From a candidate division TA06 bacterium DG_78 (GTDB lineage: Bacteria; Hydrothermota; Tepidihabitantia; SM23-42): a DNA stretch of 14,544 bases. Positions 7,598 to 13,379 of the stretch are shown piece by piece. How positions within the stretch are numbered: position 1 is the first letter of the stretch; each line of letters starts with the position of its first letter. The notes beneath the pieces are model-generated. The model saw only the letters and a list, made by a program, of their open reading frames with translations, was not told the origin of the DNA and ran no database searches. The stretch lies in the NCBI GenBank assembly GCA_001303225.1, contig LJNI01000043.1, positions 1 to 14,544 on the forward strand, given 5' to 3'. The position numbers were made by a program, and so were the translations under genes.

Positions 7598-8842
7598 CTA
7601 TCCTGGTTCTGTAATTGCTCCAGTGAGTGCTGAAAAAGCCACGGTTGCTGGCGATGCAAGATAAACAAAAGATTCTGCACTACCCATTCTTCCTTTAAAA
7701 TTTCGATTGGTCGTTGCTATACAAACCTCTCCTGGTGCAAGTAAACCCTGGTGTGCTCCTAAACAAGGACCACAACCAGGATTGAGAATCAACGCACCAG
7801 CATTTATGAATGTTTCAATAAATCCGTGTTTTATCGCCTCGAGGTAGATTTTCCTCGAGGCCGGAATGATGAGCAAACGAACATCAGGATGAATTGTTTT
7901 TCCCTGTAAAATCGCAGCTGCAGTTGATAAATCCTCAAGTCGACCATTAGTACATGAACCAATGAGCGCCTGATGAATGCGAGTCCCAGCGACTTCACGT
8001 ACCAGCTTTACATTATCAACAGAATGCGGACAGGCAACCTGACTTCCAAGATCAGTAACGTCAATGGATATTTCTTTACAATAGTGTGCATCTGGATCAG
8101 GCCCTATCACTTTAAATTCTTTGCTCGTGCGAGCTTTGACATAAGAGACAGTTTCGTCATCAGGTACAACAAAAGCTACCTTAGCTCCCATTTCCATTGA
8201 GAGATTAGACAATACCATACGAGATGCAATACTCATGCGCCCTATAGTTTCACCGGTAAACTCAACTGCTTTGTAATTGGCACCATCGGCACCTAAGGTG
8301 CCGACAATATGAAGAATCACATCCTTAGCTGAAACATACTGCTTCAGGGTACCACACAGAGTAACCTCAATCGTCTCGGGAATTTTCAACCAGAGTTCAC
8401 CAGTAGCCCACACCCCAGACATTTCGGTTGCCCCAATTCCTGTGGCAAATGTTCCAAATGCTCCGTGCGTTGTTGTATGGGAGTCTGTACCAACCAGCAA
8501 TTCACCAGGACGACAGTGGCCAAATTCAGGGAGTATTTGATGACAAATACCTTCACGTAAATCATAAAAATGCTTGATGCCTTGTTCCTTCACAAACTCA
8601 CGCAACCGCTTGTGCGTAATAGCAGATTTTTCAGACTCTGCTGGAATACGGTGATCAAAAAGAATAACAATCCTATCCTTATCCCACACTTGTTTCACAC
8701 CAATTTCTCGAAATGATCGCAGCACAACATCGGCATTTTCATGAGACATTGCCACATCAACCCGTGCCATCACAATCTCATTTGGCATTACTTTTTTATT
8801 GCCACTTACCCTGGCTAAAATTTTCTCAGCAACAGTTGACAT
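7598..8842 (-). CDS. Aconitase/isopropylmalate-isomerase family large subunit, copy 1
   Basis: This catalytic subunit carries a [4Fe-4S] cluster (414 residues, the usual length for the LeuC/HacA-type family). Predicted cluster ligands are Cys297 in GSCTNGR and Cys357/Cys360 in NPGCGPC. Family active-site residues are all present: Asp63-His64 in LFDHRIP, His101 in GICHQILPE, Asp120-Ser121-His122 in DSHTTTHGAFG. It is therefore a canonical member, likely able to isomerise citrate, isopropylmalate or homocitrate; sequence alone does not choose between them. The gene lies downstream of the citryl-CoA-lyase-like gene, which makes citrate an attractive but unproven substrate. No good Shine-Dalgarno precedes ATG 8842 (nearest upstream bases are pyrimidine-rich). 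It is followed by its small subunit. Confidence 0.9.
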   Translation of the reverse strand: MSTVAEKILARVSGNKKVMPNEIVMARVDVAMSHENADVVLRSFREIGVKQVWDKDRIVILFDHRIPAESEKSAITHKRLREFVKEQGIKHFYDLREGICHQILPEFGHCRPGELLVGTDSHTTTHGAFGTFATGIGATEMSGVWATGELWLKIPETIEVTLCGTLKQYVSAKDVILHIVGTLGADGANYKAVEFTGETIGRMSIASRMVLSNLSMEMGAKVAFVVPDDETVSYVKARTSKEFKVIGPDPDAHYCKEISIDVTDLGSQVACPHSVDNVKLVREVAGTRIHQALIGSCTNGRLEDLSTAAAILQGKTIHPDVRLLIIPASRKIYLEAIKHGFIETFINAGALILNPGCGPCLGAHQGLLAPGEVCIATTNRNFKGRMGSAESFVYLASPATVAFSALTGAITEPG

Positions 8843-8910
8843 AGGTGTATGGTCTTTAGGTTTCGGTTAAGATGTTGGATTTTTTATTCAAGTTTCCAAA
8901 CCCTAACCCA

Positions 8911-9681
8911 TTAACCATGTTCTGAAAGATCCCTTTCCCAGGGACCATCATATTCAACCTCAGCTTCACACATGTGACGCATTGGCTTTTGTGTGGTCAT
9001 CTCTTCATAGACATGAGCGATAAGCCCTGCGCAACGACCTAAGACAAAAAATGCCTTTCCAAGTTGCCAATCAAATTCCATATCCGAGATAACTGCTGCA
9101 ATAGCACCGTCAACATTAATAGGCAGAGGTTTTTCTTTAGCAAACTCAGCTGCAATAGCATTCATAAGATTAATGTGACCCCCAGTAATATTCAACTCAT
9201 CAGCAAGGTCAAAGAGTCTCTTCGTTCGTGGGTCTTCTTGGTGGATACGATGCCCAAACCCAGGCATGCGTTTGCCCTCCTCTTTAAGTGACCTCAATAA
9301 CCTCTGGGCTGTATCCACAAGAGTCCAATTATTTTGATTCATCAATTTTACTACGTCCTGTAAAAGTCGTGCACCGTCCTCGATTGCTCCACCATGAACA
9401 TCTCCAATCGCAAGGATACCTGCAGCAACTGCAGTTGGTAGTGGCACACCTGCTGATGCAACTATGCGCGAGGCGTGTGTAGACGGTGGTGTTACGCCAT
9501 GATCAATCGAAGCAGTAATAAGGGCATCCATCATCTTTGCTTCATTTGCATCAGGTAACCTTCCCTTAATGAGCAAGAAAAAAACTGAAGCAAATGGTAC
9601 ATTCCCAACTAAATCTTCTTGCCGATAACCTTTCGTTACAATATGGTCAGGTTCGACTTTAGAAATCCCAGTCTTCCACAT
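8911..9681 (-). CDS. Citryl-CoA lyase / short citrate-synthase-family protein
   Basis: This 256-residue citrate-synthase-fold protein matches the stand-alone citryl-CoA lyase type (also the C-terminal module of ATP-citrate lyase) rather than full-length citrate synthase (about 370-430 residues). The citrate-synthase catalytic triad is identifiable: His96 in DVHGG, His144 in GFGHR and Asp191 in NVDG. An arginine in LGRCAGLIAH (Arg216) is at the expected substrate-binding region. Reaction expected for the family: citryl-CoA to acetyl-CoA + oxaloacetate, or the reverse condensation. The SucD-like subunit gene lies 84 nt upstream, so ligase and lyase may act in sequence as citryl-CoA synthetase and lyase. 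ATG 9681 has a strong AGGAGGAGG 5 nt upstream. Other acyl-CoA substrates are possible, since the annotation of this short family is loose. Confidence 0.85.
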   Translation of the reverse strand: MWKTGISKVEPDHIVTKGYRQEDLVGNVPFASVFFLLIKGRLPDANEAKMMDALITASIDHGVTPPSTHASRIVASAGVPLPTAVAAGILAIGDVHGGAIEDGARLLQDVVKLMNQNNWTLVDTAQRLLRSLKEEGKRMPGFGHRIHQEDPRTKRLFDLADELNITGGHINLMNAIAAEFAKEKPLPINVDGAIAAVISDMEFDWQLGKAFFVLGRCAGLIAHVYEEMTTQKPMRHMCEAEVEYDGPWERDLSEHG

Positions 9682-9686
9682 AAAAA

Positions 9687-9695
9687 CCTCCTCCT
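9687..9695 (-). promoter_or_regulatory. Strong Shine-Dalgarno of the citryl-CoA-lyase-like gene
   Basis: AGGAGGAGG on the minus strand lies 5 nt before ATG 9681. It is the strongest ribosome binding site in the window and fixes the start; several neighbouring genes have weak sites or none. Confidence 0.8.
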
Positions 9696-9733
9696 GAAAA
9701 TAAAATTTTTAACCTCATTTCAAAGTGTGCACA

Positions 9734-9754
9734 ATAGTGATACATTATAGTGAT
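9734..9754. repeat. 8 bp direct repeat overlapping a -10-like hexamer
   Basis: ATAGTGAT occurs at 9734-9741 and 9747-9754 (13 nt period) in the 84 nt gap between the SucD-like and lyase genes. A minus-strand TATAAT (9744-9749) overlaps the second copy. No acceptable -35 is found 16-18 nt upstream, so a promoter plus operator is only a weak possibility. Confidence 0.3.
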
Positions 9755-9765
9755 GGTATTTTGCA

Positions 9766-10641
9766 TTACTGATTCTTGAGCGCTTCTTTTACCAAATGAG
9801 GTATTTCACTCAACGTTTCAACAATAATTGCTCCATTACTTTTCAAAGCGTCAATTTTACTCTGTGCAGTACCCATACTTCCTTCAATAATTGCGCCAGC
9901 ATGGCCGAGACGCTTTCCTTGCGGAGCTGCCCTACCAGTGATATATGCAATAACTGGCTTCGACATTCTTCGAATATAGGGAGCAGCCATTTCTTCATAA
10001 ACACCACCAATTTCACCAGCCATCACGACAGCGTCAGTTTCTGAATCTTTTTCAAATAACCGCAAAATGTCTTCGAAATTCGCCCCTAAAATTGGATCAC
10101 CACCAAGACCGACTGATGTTGATTCACCAAAACCAGCAAGATTCAAAGAATTTGCTACATAGTAGGTAACCGCACCACTACGAGCTACTGTTCCAATTCT
10201 TCCGGGCTGAAAGGCTATTTTTGGTAACATACCGATAAGCGACTTACCTGGTGATATAACACCAGGTGTATTACCGCCGATGACCGTTACACCACGCTGT
10301 TTTGATCGCTGGCGAACATAGAGCATATCATGGATAGGGATGCGTTCAGTAATGACAATGATGGTTTTGATACCCGTTTCAATCGCTTCTAAGATTGCAT
10401 CCATGGCGAATTGTGGTGGTACCCATATACTCGAGACAGTTACATCGGGGTGCTCCATTAAGCACTCATTGACGGTATCATAAACAGGAAGTCCTTCAAC
10501 CTCTTGACCTCCTTTACCTGGAGTCACTCCAGCAATGACCTTCGTACCATACTCGAGCATAAATTTGGTGTGCAGTGATGCATTTTTCCCAGTAATGCCT
10601 TGAACAATGGTCTCAGTGTTTTCATCAATAATAATTGCCAT
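9766..10641 (-). CDS. SucD-like acyl-CoA ligase alpha subunit (succinyl- or citryl-CoA synthetase type)
   Basis: This 291-residue subunit of an ATP-grasp-dependent CoA ligase is highly SucD-like. It has a CoA-binding domain with GITGK (15-19) and GVTPGKGG (38-45), a ligase domain with VARSGAVTYY and GLGGDPILGANFEDILRLF, and the phosphohistidine His247 in GKRLGHAGAIIEG. Full length compares well with SucD (about 290). Departures from common SucD are Arg100 in ITERIP where Gly is usual, and GGNTPG where GPNCPG is usual. Encoded between the SucC-like beta subunit and a citryl-CoA-lyase-like protein, it could act as citryl-CoA synthetase; succinate or malate remain possible. No Shine-Dalgarno is visible: the bases before ATG 10641 are CTAGATTTTT and belong to or abut the repeat region, which suggests that the insertion upstream separated the gene from its original ribosome binding site. 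Confidence 0.88.
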   Translation of the reverse strand: MAIIIDENTETIVQGITGKNASLHTKFMLEYGTKVIAGVTPGKGGQEVEGLPVYDTVNECLMEHPDVTVSSIWVPPQFAMDAILEAIETGIKTIIVITERIPIHDMLYVRQRSKQRGVTVIGGNTPGVISPGKSLIGMLPKIAFQPGRIGTVARSGAVTYYVANSLNLAGFGESTSVGLGGDPILGANFEDILRLFEKDSETDAVVMAGEIGGVYEEMAAPYIRRMSKPVIAYITGRAAPQGKRLGHAGAIIEGSMGTAQSKIDALKSNGAIIVETLSEIPHLVKEALKNQ

Positions 10642-10648
10642 AAAAATC

Positions 10649-10710
10649 TAGTTAAATAGTAATTGGTAATTAGTTAAATAGACTAATTTGGCTGGTAACT
10701 GATTGAATAG
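10649..10710. repeat. Tandem degenerate repeats at the sucD-side end of the inserted element
   Basis: On the plus strand TAGTTAAATAG occurs at 10649-10659 and 10671-10681, and a variant TGATTGAATAG at 10700-10710. Two of these extend to GGTAATTAGTTAAATAG (10665-10681) and GGTAACTGATTGAATAG (10694-10710). The minus strand at the other end of the four-helix-bundle gene carries a related GGTAAATGGTTAAAATAG, so these look like terminal inverted repeats in several tandem copies. The sucD start codon is 7 nt from the first copy. Confidence 0.6.
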
Positions 10711-10718
10711 AATAAATC

Positions 10719-11024
10719 TCATTCCGATTCCTTTTTCATTTTCTTTAAATACTCAATATATCCATTAACCGCCTTGAGTAACTCATAGCCATTGGTCTTT
10801 AATCCCTTTATAAAGTCCTCTGGAAAATACTGTTCATCCAAACATACATTTAGATCATCTATGATCTCCTCTAATGAACCTCTTGATTGTCTACAAAATT
10901 GAATATTCTCTTGATAGTGATATCTTCCGTGTCCTTCAGCAATATTATTCGTAATTGAAACCACAGCCCTCTTCATTTGGGGGTTTAGGTTGTATTTCTC
11001 TTCGGGGAGTAATTTTCTAATCAT
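10719..11024 (-). CDS. Four-helix-bundle protein (23S rRNA intervening-sequence type), part downstream of an in-frame stop
   Basis: This 101-residue ORF has the family hallmarks: LPEEKYNLNPQMKRAVVSI, then TNNIAEGHGRY, then a helix with EEIIDDLNVCLDE and a basic C-terminal helix IEYLKKMKKE. The family was first found encoded in intervening sequences of 23S rRNA genes and forms small helical-bundle oligomers; its function is unclear. The first helix of the bundle is encoded just upstream in the same frame but is separated by a TAA (11028-11030). The ATG used here lies 3 nt after that TAA, so re-initiation could make the fragment, but no Shine-Dalgarno is present. It sits between two subunit genes of one enzyme, unlinked to any rRNA in the window. 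Confidence 0.75.
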   Translation of the reverse strand: MIRKLLPEEKYNLNPQMKRAVVSITNNIAEGHGRYHYQENIQFCRQSRGSLEEIIDDLNVCLDEQYFPEDFIKGLKTNGYELLKAVNGYIEYLKKMKKESE

Positions 11025-11027
11025 TTC

Positions 11028-11126
11028 TTAAATTTTTTTTCGAGATTCTCGAGCTTTTCTATAGATCTCTAAATCTTCAAAAGTACTAAACTTATTCCGT
11101 TCTTTTTTAACACCTATTTTAACCAT
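11028..11126 (-). pseudogene. N-terminal fragment of the four-helix-bundle gene, ending at a premature TAA
   Basis: From ATG 11126 (4 nt after the sucC-like stop) 32 residues are encoded, including NKFSTFEDLEIYRKARE, the typical first-helix start of this family (usually FxDLxVWxxA). The frame then meets TAA at 11028-11030, where relatives carry an aromatic residue, and continues in the same frame as EMIRKLLPEEKYNL. A single base change from a tyrosine codon (TAT/TAC) to TAA explains it; no frameshift is needed. The full reading would be 135 residues. It is either a nonsense mutation in a decaying gene or a sequencing/assembly error. Confidence 0.7.
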
Positions 11127-11131
11127 TTACC
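11114..11131. repeat. Inverted copy of the element end repeat, abutting the sucC-like stop codon
   Basis: Minus strand GGTAAATGGTTAAAATAG aligns with the plus-strand GGTAATTAGTTAAATAG at 10665-10681, with two mismatches and one gapped base. Its first G is the last base of the sucC-like TAG. It overlaps the start of the four-helix-bundle reading frame. Short AT-rich matches can arise by chance, so the call depends on the shared position at both ends. Confidence 0.5.
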
Positions 11132-12312
11132 TATATTCCTTTTGCAATACGTATTGTTTCTTTTATTACTTCCTCGATCGGCGTATCATAGGCATAAATC
11201 CTTATGTTTTCAAACAACTGGGGATGGTCTTGCTTTGCCTGTTCAAGAATGCGTCGTCCTTCTTCTTCCATATTACCTGCCATACGCATAATCATAGGTT
11301 TTTTGGGTTCATTCTCGAGTACGTACTGCACCACTGCCTTTGCCCAATCATCACAGCGTGAAATTCCGCCGAAACGAGCTCCAAAGATCGCCTTGACTCG
11401 TGGGTTCTCTAAGAGGAGACCGAGCATTGTGCGCAATTTTTCTGGAGTTGGTGCTCCACCAGAATCCATGAAATTGGCTGGCTTACCTCCATAGTGTGCG
11501 ATTAAATCAACTGCTGCAATACCAAAGCCAGCACCACCAGGGAAAACACCAATATCGCCGTCCATATCAACATAAGGAATACCTGCAACCTTGGCAATTT
11601 TCTCATAGTCAGTCATTTCTCCAATCTCGTGTCGTGCAACAAAACCCAGGTCTTTTAGTTCAGGATGACGAAACATCGCATCCTCATCAAGGTCAACTTT
11701 TGCATCGAGTGCAAGAAACCGATCTTTCCCAGTGAGCACGAGCGGATTAATTTCAGTAAGCTTACAATCGAGCTCGAGAAAAAGATTATAGAGAGCAACA
11801 AAAATCTCGGAGGTGCGTTGCATATGTTGTTGACGTAAATTAAGAGCATATGCTATGTTTCTCGTCTGAAATGGAAGTACTTTCTCAAATGGGTTAAAGT
11901 AATATTTCAATATCGAAAATGGCTTGTCTTTTGCAATCTCTTCAATTTCCATTCCACCGTGTTCACTGACAATAATGAGTGGTTTATGTTGGAAACGATC
12001 AATTGTTGCCGCAACATAGAATTCCTTCTTAATGTCAATCTTTTCCTCAATGAGTACTTTCCGAACAGGAAATTGACCGTGGTATTTACCCAACATTTGT
12101 CTAATCTTTTGTTCAGCTTCATTTCTATCATGAGCAGACTGGATTAGACCTGCTTGACCTCTACCACCTAAGAAAACTTGAGCTTTAATCATGACTGGAT
12201 AGGCAACCTGGGCTAAGACGTTAAAACTATGCTTATCAACTGCAACTCCTTTTGGAACAGGAATTCCATACCGACGAAAGAGTGCCTTTGCTTCGTGTTC
12301 GTAGAGTCTCAT
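11131..12312 (-). CDS. SucC-like ATP-grasp acyl-CoA ligase beta subunit
   Basis: This 393-residue protein has the length and order of succinyl-CoA synthetase beta: an ATP-grasp domain (1-240) starting MRLYEHEAKALF, with FLGGRGQAG (48-55), HGGMEIEEIA, the metal-binding ELDCKLTEINPLV (Glu187, Asn189) and Asp203, then a ligase domain with GGAGFG (259-264), KPANFMDSGGAPT and ARFGGISRCDD (312-322). The canonical NGAG of SucC, whose Asn lies near the bound carboxylate, reads GGAG here, and NIFGGIVRCD is altered, so the substrate may not be succinate; citrate (citryl-CoA synthetase) and malate are alternatives. The start is fixed by the conserved N-terminus. There is no Shine-Dalgarno; a -10 element sits 9 nt away, suggesting a leaderless mRNA. 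Its SucD-like partner is displaced by 489 nt by an inserted element. Confidence 0.88.
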   Translation of the reverse strand: MRLYEHEAKALFRRYGIPVPKGVAVDKHSFNVLAQVAYPVMIKAQVFLGGRGQAGLIQSAHDRNEAEQKIRQMLGKYHGQFPVRKVLIEEKIDIKKEFYVAATIDRFQHKPLIIVSEHGGMEIEEIAKDKPFSILKYYFNPFEKVLPFQTRNIAYALNLRQQHMQRTSEIFVALYNLFLELDCKLTEINPLVLTGKDRFLALDAKVDLDEDAMFRHPELKDLGFVARHEIGEMTDYEKIAKVAGIPYVDMDGDIGVFPGGAGFGIAAVDLIAHYGGKPANFMDSGGAPTPEKLRTMLGLLLENPRVKAIFGARFGGISRCDDWAKAVVQYVLENEPKKPMIMRMAGNMEEEGRRILEQAKQDHPQLFENIRIYAYDTPIEEVIKETIRIAKGI

Positions 12313-12321
12313 CGTCAGCTC

Positions 12322-12349
12322 ATTATATAAAATTTTAAAAAAAATGCAA
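12322..12349 (-). promoter_or_regulatory. Predicted leaderless promoter of the sucC-like gene
   Basis: TTGCAT (12344-12349) and TATAAT (12322-12327) are spaced by 16 nt of A/T-only sequence on the minus strand. Only GAGCTGACG separates the -10 from ATG 12312, so the transcript would begin within about 2-3 nt of the start codon. It lies in the 51 nt gap after the HD-domain gene. The T8 run in the spacer is not preceded by a GC-rich stem, so I do not call a terminator. Confidence 0.55.
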
Positions 12350-12363
12350 TAGCAATGAATCGG

Positions 12364-12873
12364 TCACTCTGACTTCGCTATGTCAAAATCAATGAAATCA
12401 CAGTGATGGATTAAAATTGCCTCTCGAGAACGGCCTACTGTATCACCCTCTACTGAATGTGCTGCAATGATATGTGCAATCTCTGCTGACAATCCTGCCT
12501 CGAGCGCAATCCCGTACCCAGATATAGGGTGTCTGATACGTTTTCCACAACTACTTTTAATAAATCTACTGCCTTTTTTTGTGTATTCGAGTAATTTCCC
12601 GATATCATGAACAAGTCCACCAGCAATAACAGTATCCATATCCACGTCATCACGAATCCGAGCTACTGCCATTGCCATTTGTGTAACACTACGCGTGTGC
12701 TGAATCAATGTTTTTTTAGTCTTTATGAAGAGTGTGAATGGAATATCATCAATCCTCTTCCACTTTTCCCTTTTTATAGCTATAAGCCAAGCATGTACAA
12801 CACTGCTACGAAGTGGTCGGCTTTTTATTTTTCTGATTTCCGGAAATATTTTAAGTATATAATTTCTATCCAT
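12364..12873 (-). CDS. HD-domain phosphohydrolase-like protein
   Basis: This 169-residue protein has an HD/HDIG metal-binding fold: His59 in IQHTRSV, HDIGK at 89-93, His115 in IRHPISGYG, His139 in IAAHSVEGD and Asp159 in HHCDF, in the order expected for a metal-dependent HD hydrolase acting on a phosphate ester or nucleotide. The N-terminal 55 residues lack a recognised domain. The gene starts 8 nt inside the end of the small-subunit gene (the shared ATGGATAG), with a GAGAGG Shine-Dalgarno about 8 nt upstream, so it is translationally coupled to a metabolic enzyme. The substrate is unknown. The HD domain is too short for a full HD-GYP c-di-GMP phosphodiesterase, and no GYP motif is seen (HPISGYG is the HP.SGY of the general HD family). 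Confidence 0.82.
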   Translation of the reverse strand: MDRNYILKIFPEIRKIKSRPLRSSVVHAWLIAIKREKWKRIDDIPFTLFIKTKKTLIQHTRSVTQMAMAVARIRDDVDMDTVIAGGLVHDIGKLLEYTKKGSRFIKSSCGKRIRHPISGYGIALEAGLSAEIAHIIAAHSVEGDTVGRSREAILIHHCDFIDFDIAKSE

Positions 12874-13378
12874 CTGAACACCTCTCTTGTTTCATCTGTT
12901 TAAGGTATGCGAGTAACCCTCCAGCATTCATGATTTCACTTTCAAGTTGAGAAACAAGTATTGCCTTGTAGCATTTATTTTGAGTAATATTCTTAACCTT
13001 ACCATTGTTCAGATTAACCTCCACAATATCTCCATCGTAGATCTTCTCTATGTCTTTTAGCTGAAGAATCGGCAAACCGATGTTTACACAATTTCTCCGA
13101 AATATACTCGCAAAAGATTGTGCGATAACTACTGGAATACCACAACCCTTAATTGCCACTGTGGCGTGTTCTCGCGATGAACCACAACCAAAATTTGTTC
13201 CTGCCACGATGATGTCACCGTCTTTCACATTGTTTATAAAACATTCACCGATTTCAGTGCCCTCCATGGCATGTCGAGCCATCTCTTTCTTATCAATGAT
13301 AGGAAGATATTTGCCAGGATAGATTTGATCAGTATCGATATCATTTCCAAAACGCCACACGCGACCTTTAATAATCAT
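12866..13378 (-). CDS. Aconitase/isopropylmalate-isomerase family small subunit, copy 2
   Basis: This 170-residue swivel-domain subunit has MIIKGRVWRFGNDIDTD at the start, PGKYLPI, GTNFGCGSSREHA and SFASIFRRNCVNIGLPIL. The start at ATG 13378 coincides with the conserved family N-terminus and is 1 nt after the stop of its large subunit. The specificity loop is YLPI, again different from the YLRT and YLVM types. It probably forms a heterodimer with the divergent large subunit encoded just upstream, giving a hydro-lyase of unassigned substrate. Its end overlaps the HD-domain gene by 8 nt. The two small subunits in this window are clear paralogues but not recent duplicates. Confidence 0.88.
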   Translation of the reverse strand: MIIKGRVWRFGNDIDTDQIYPGKYLPIIDKKEMARHAMEGTEIGECFINNVKDGDIIVAGTNFGCGSSREHATVAIKGCGIPVVIAQSFASIFRRNCVNIGLPILQLKDIEKIYDGDIVEVNLNNGKVKNITQNKCYKAILVSQLESEIMNAGGLLAYLKQMKQERCSDG

Positions 13379-13379
13379 A

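Noticed and set aside
11028..11030. TAA as a reassigned sense codon
   Set aside because: TAA, TAG and TGA all terminate other genes in this window at the expected family ends, so one internal TAA is better read as a nonsense mutation or error.
12328..12363. T8 run after the HD-domain gene as a rho-independent terminator
   Set aside because: No GC-rich stem precedes the T run; the nearest dyads are short and AT-only. The run is better explained as the promoter spacer of the sucC-like gene.
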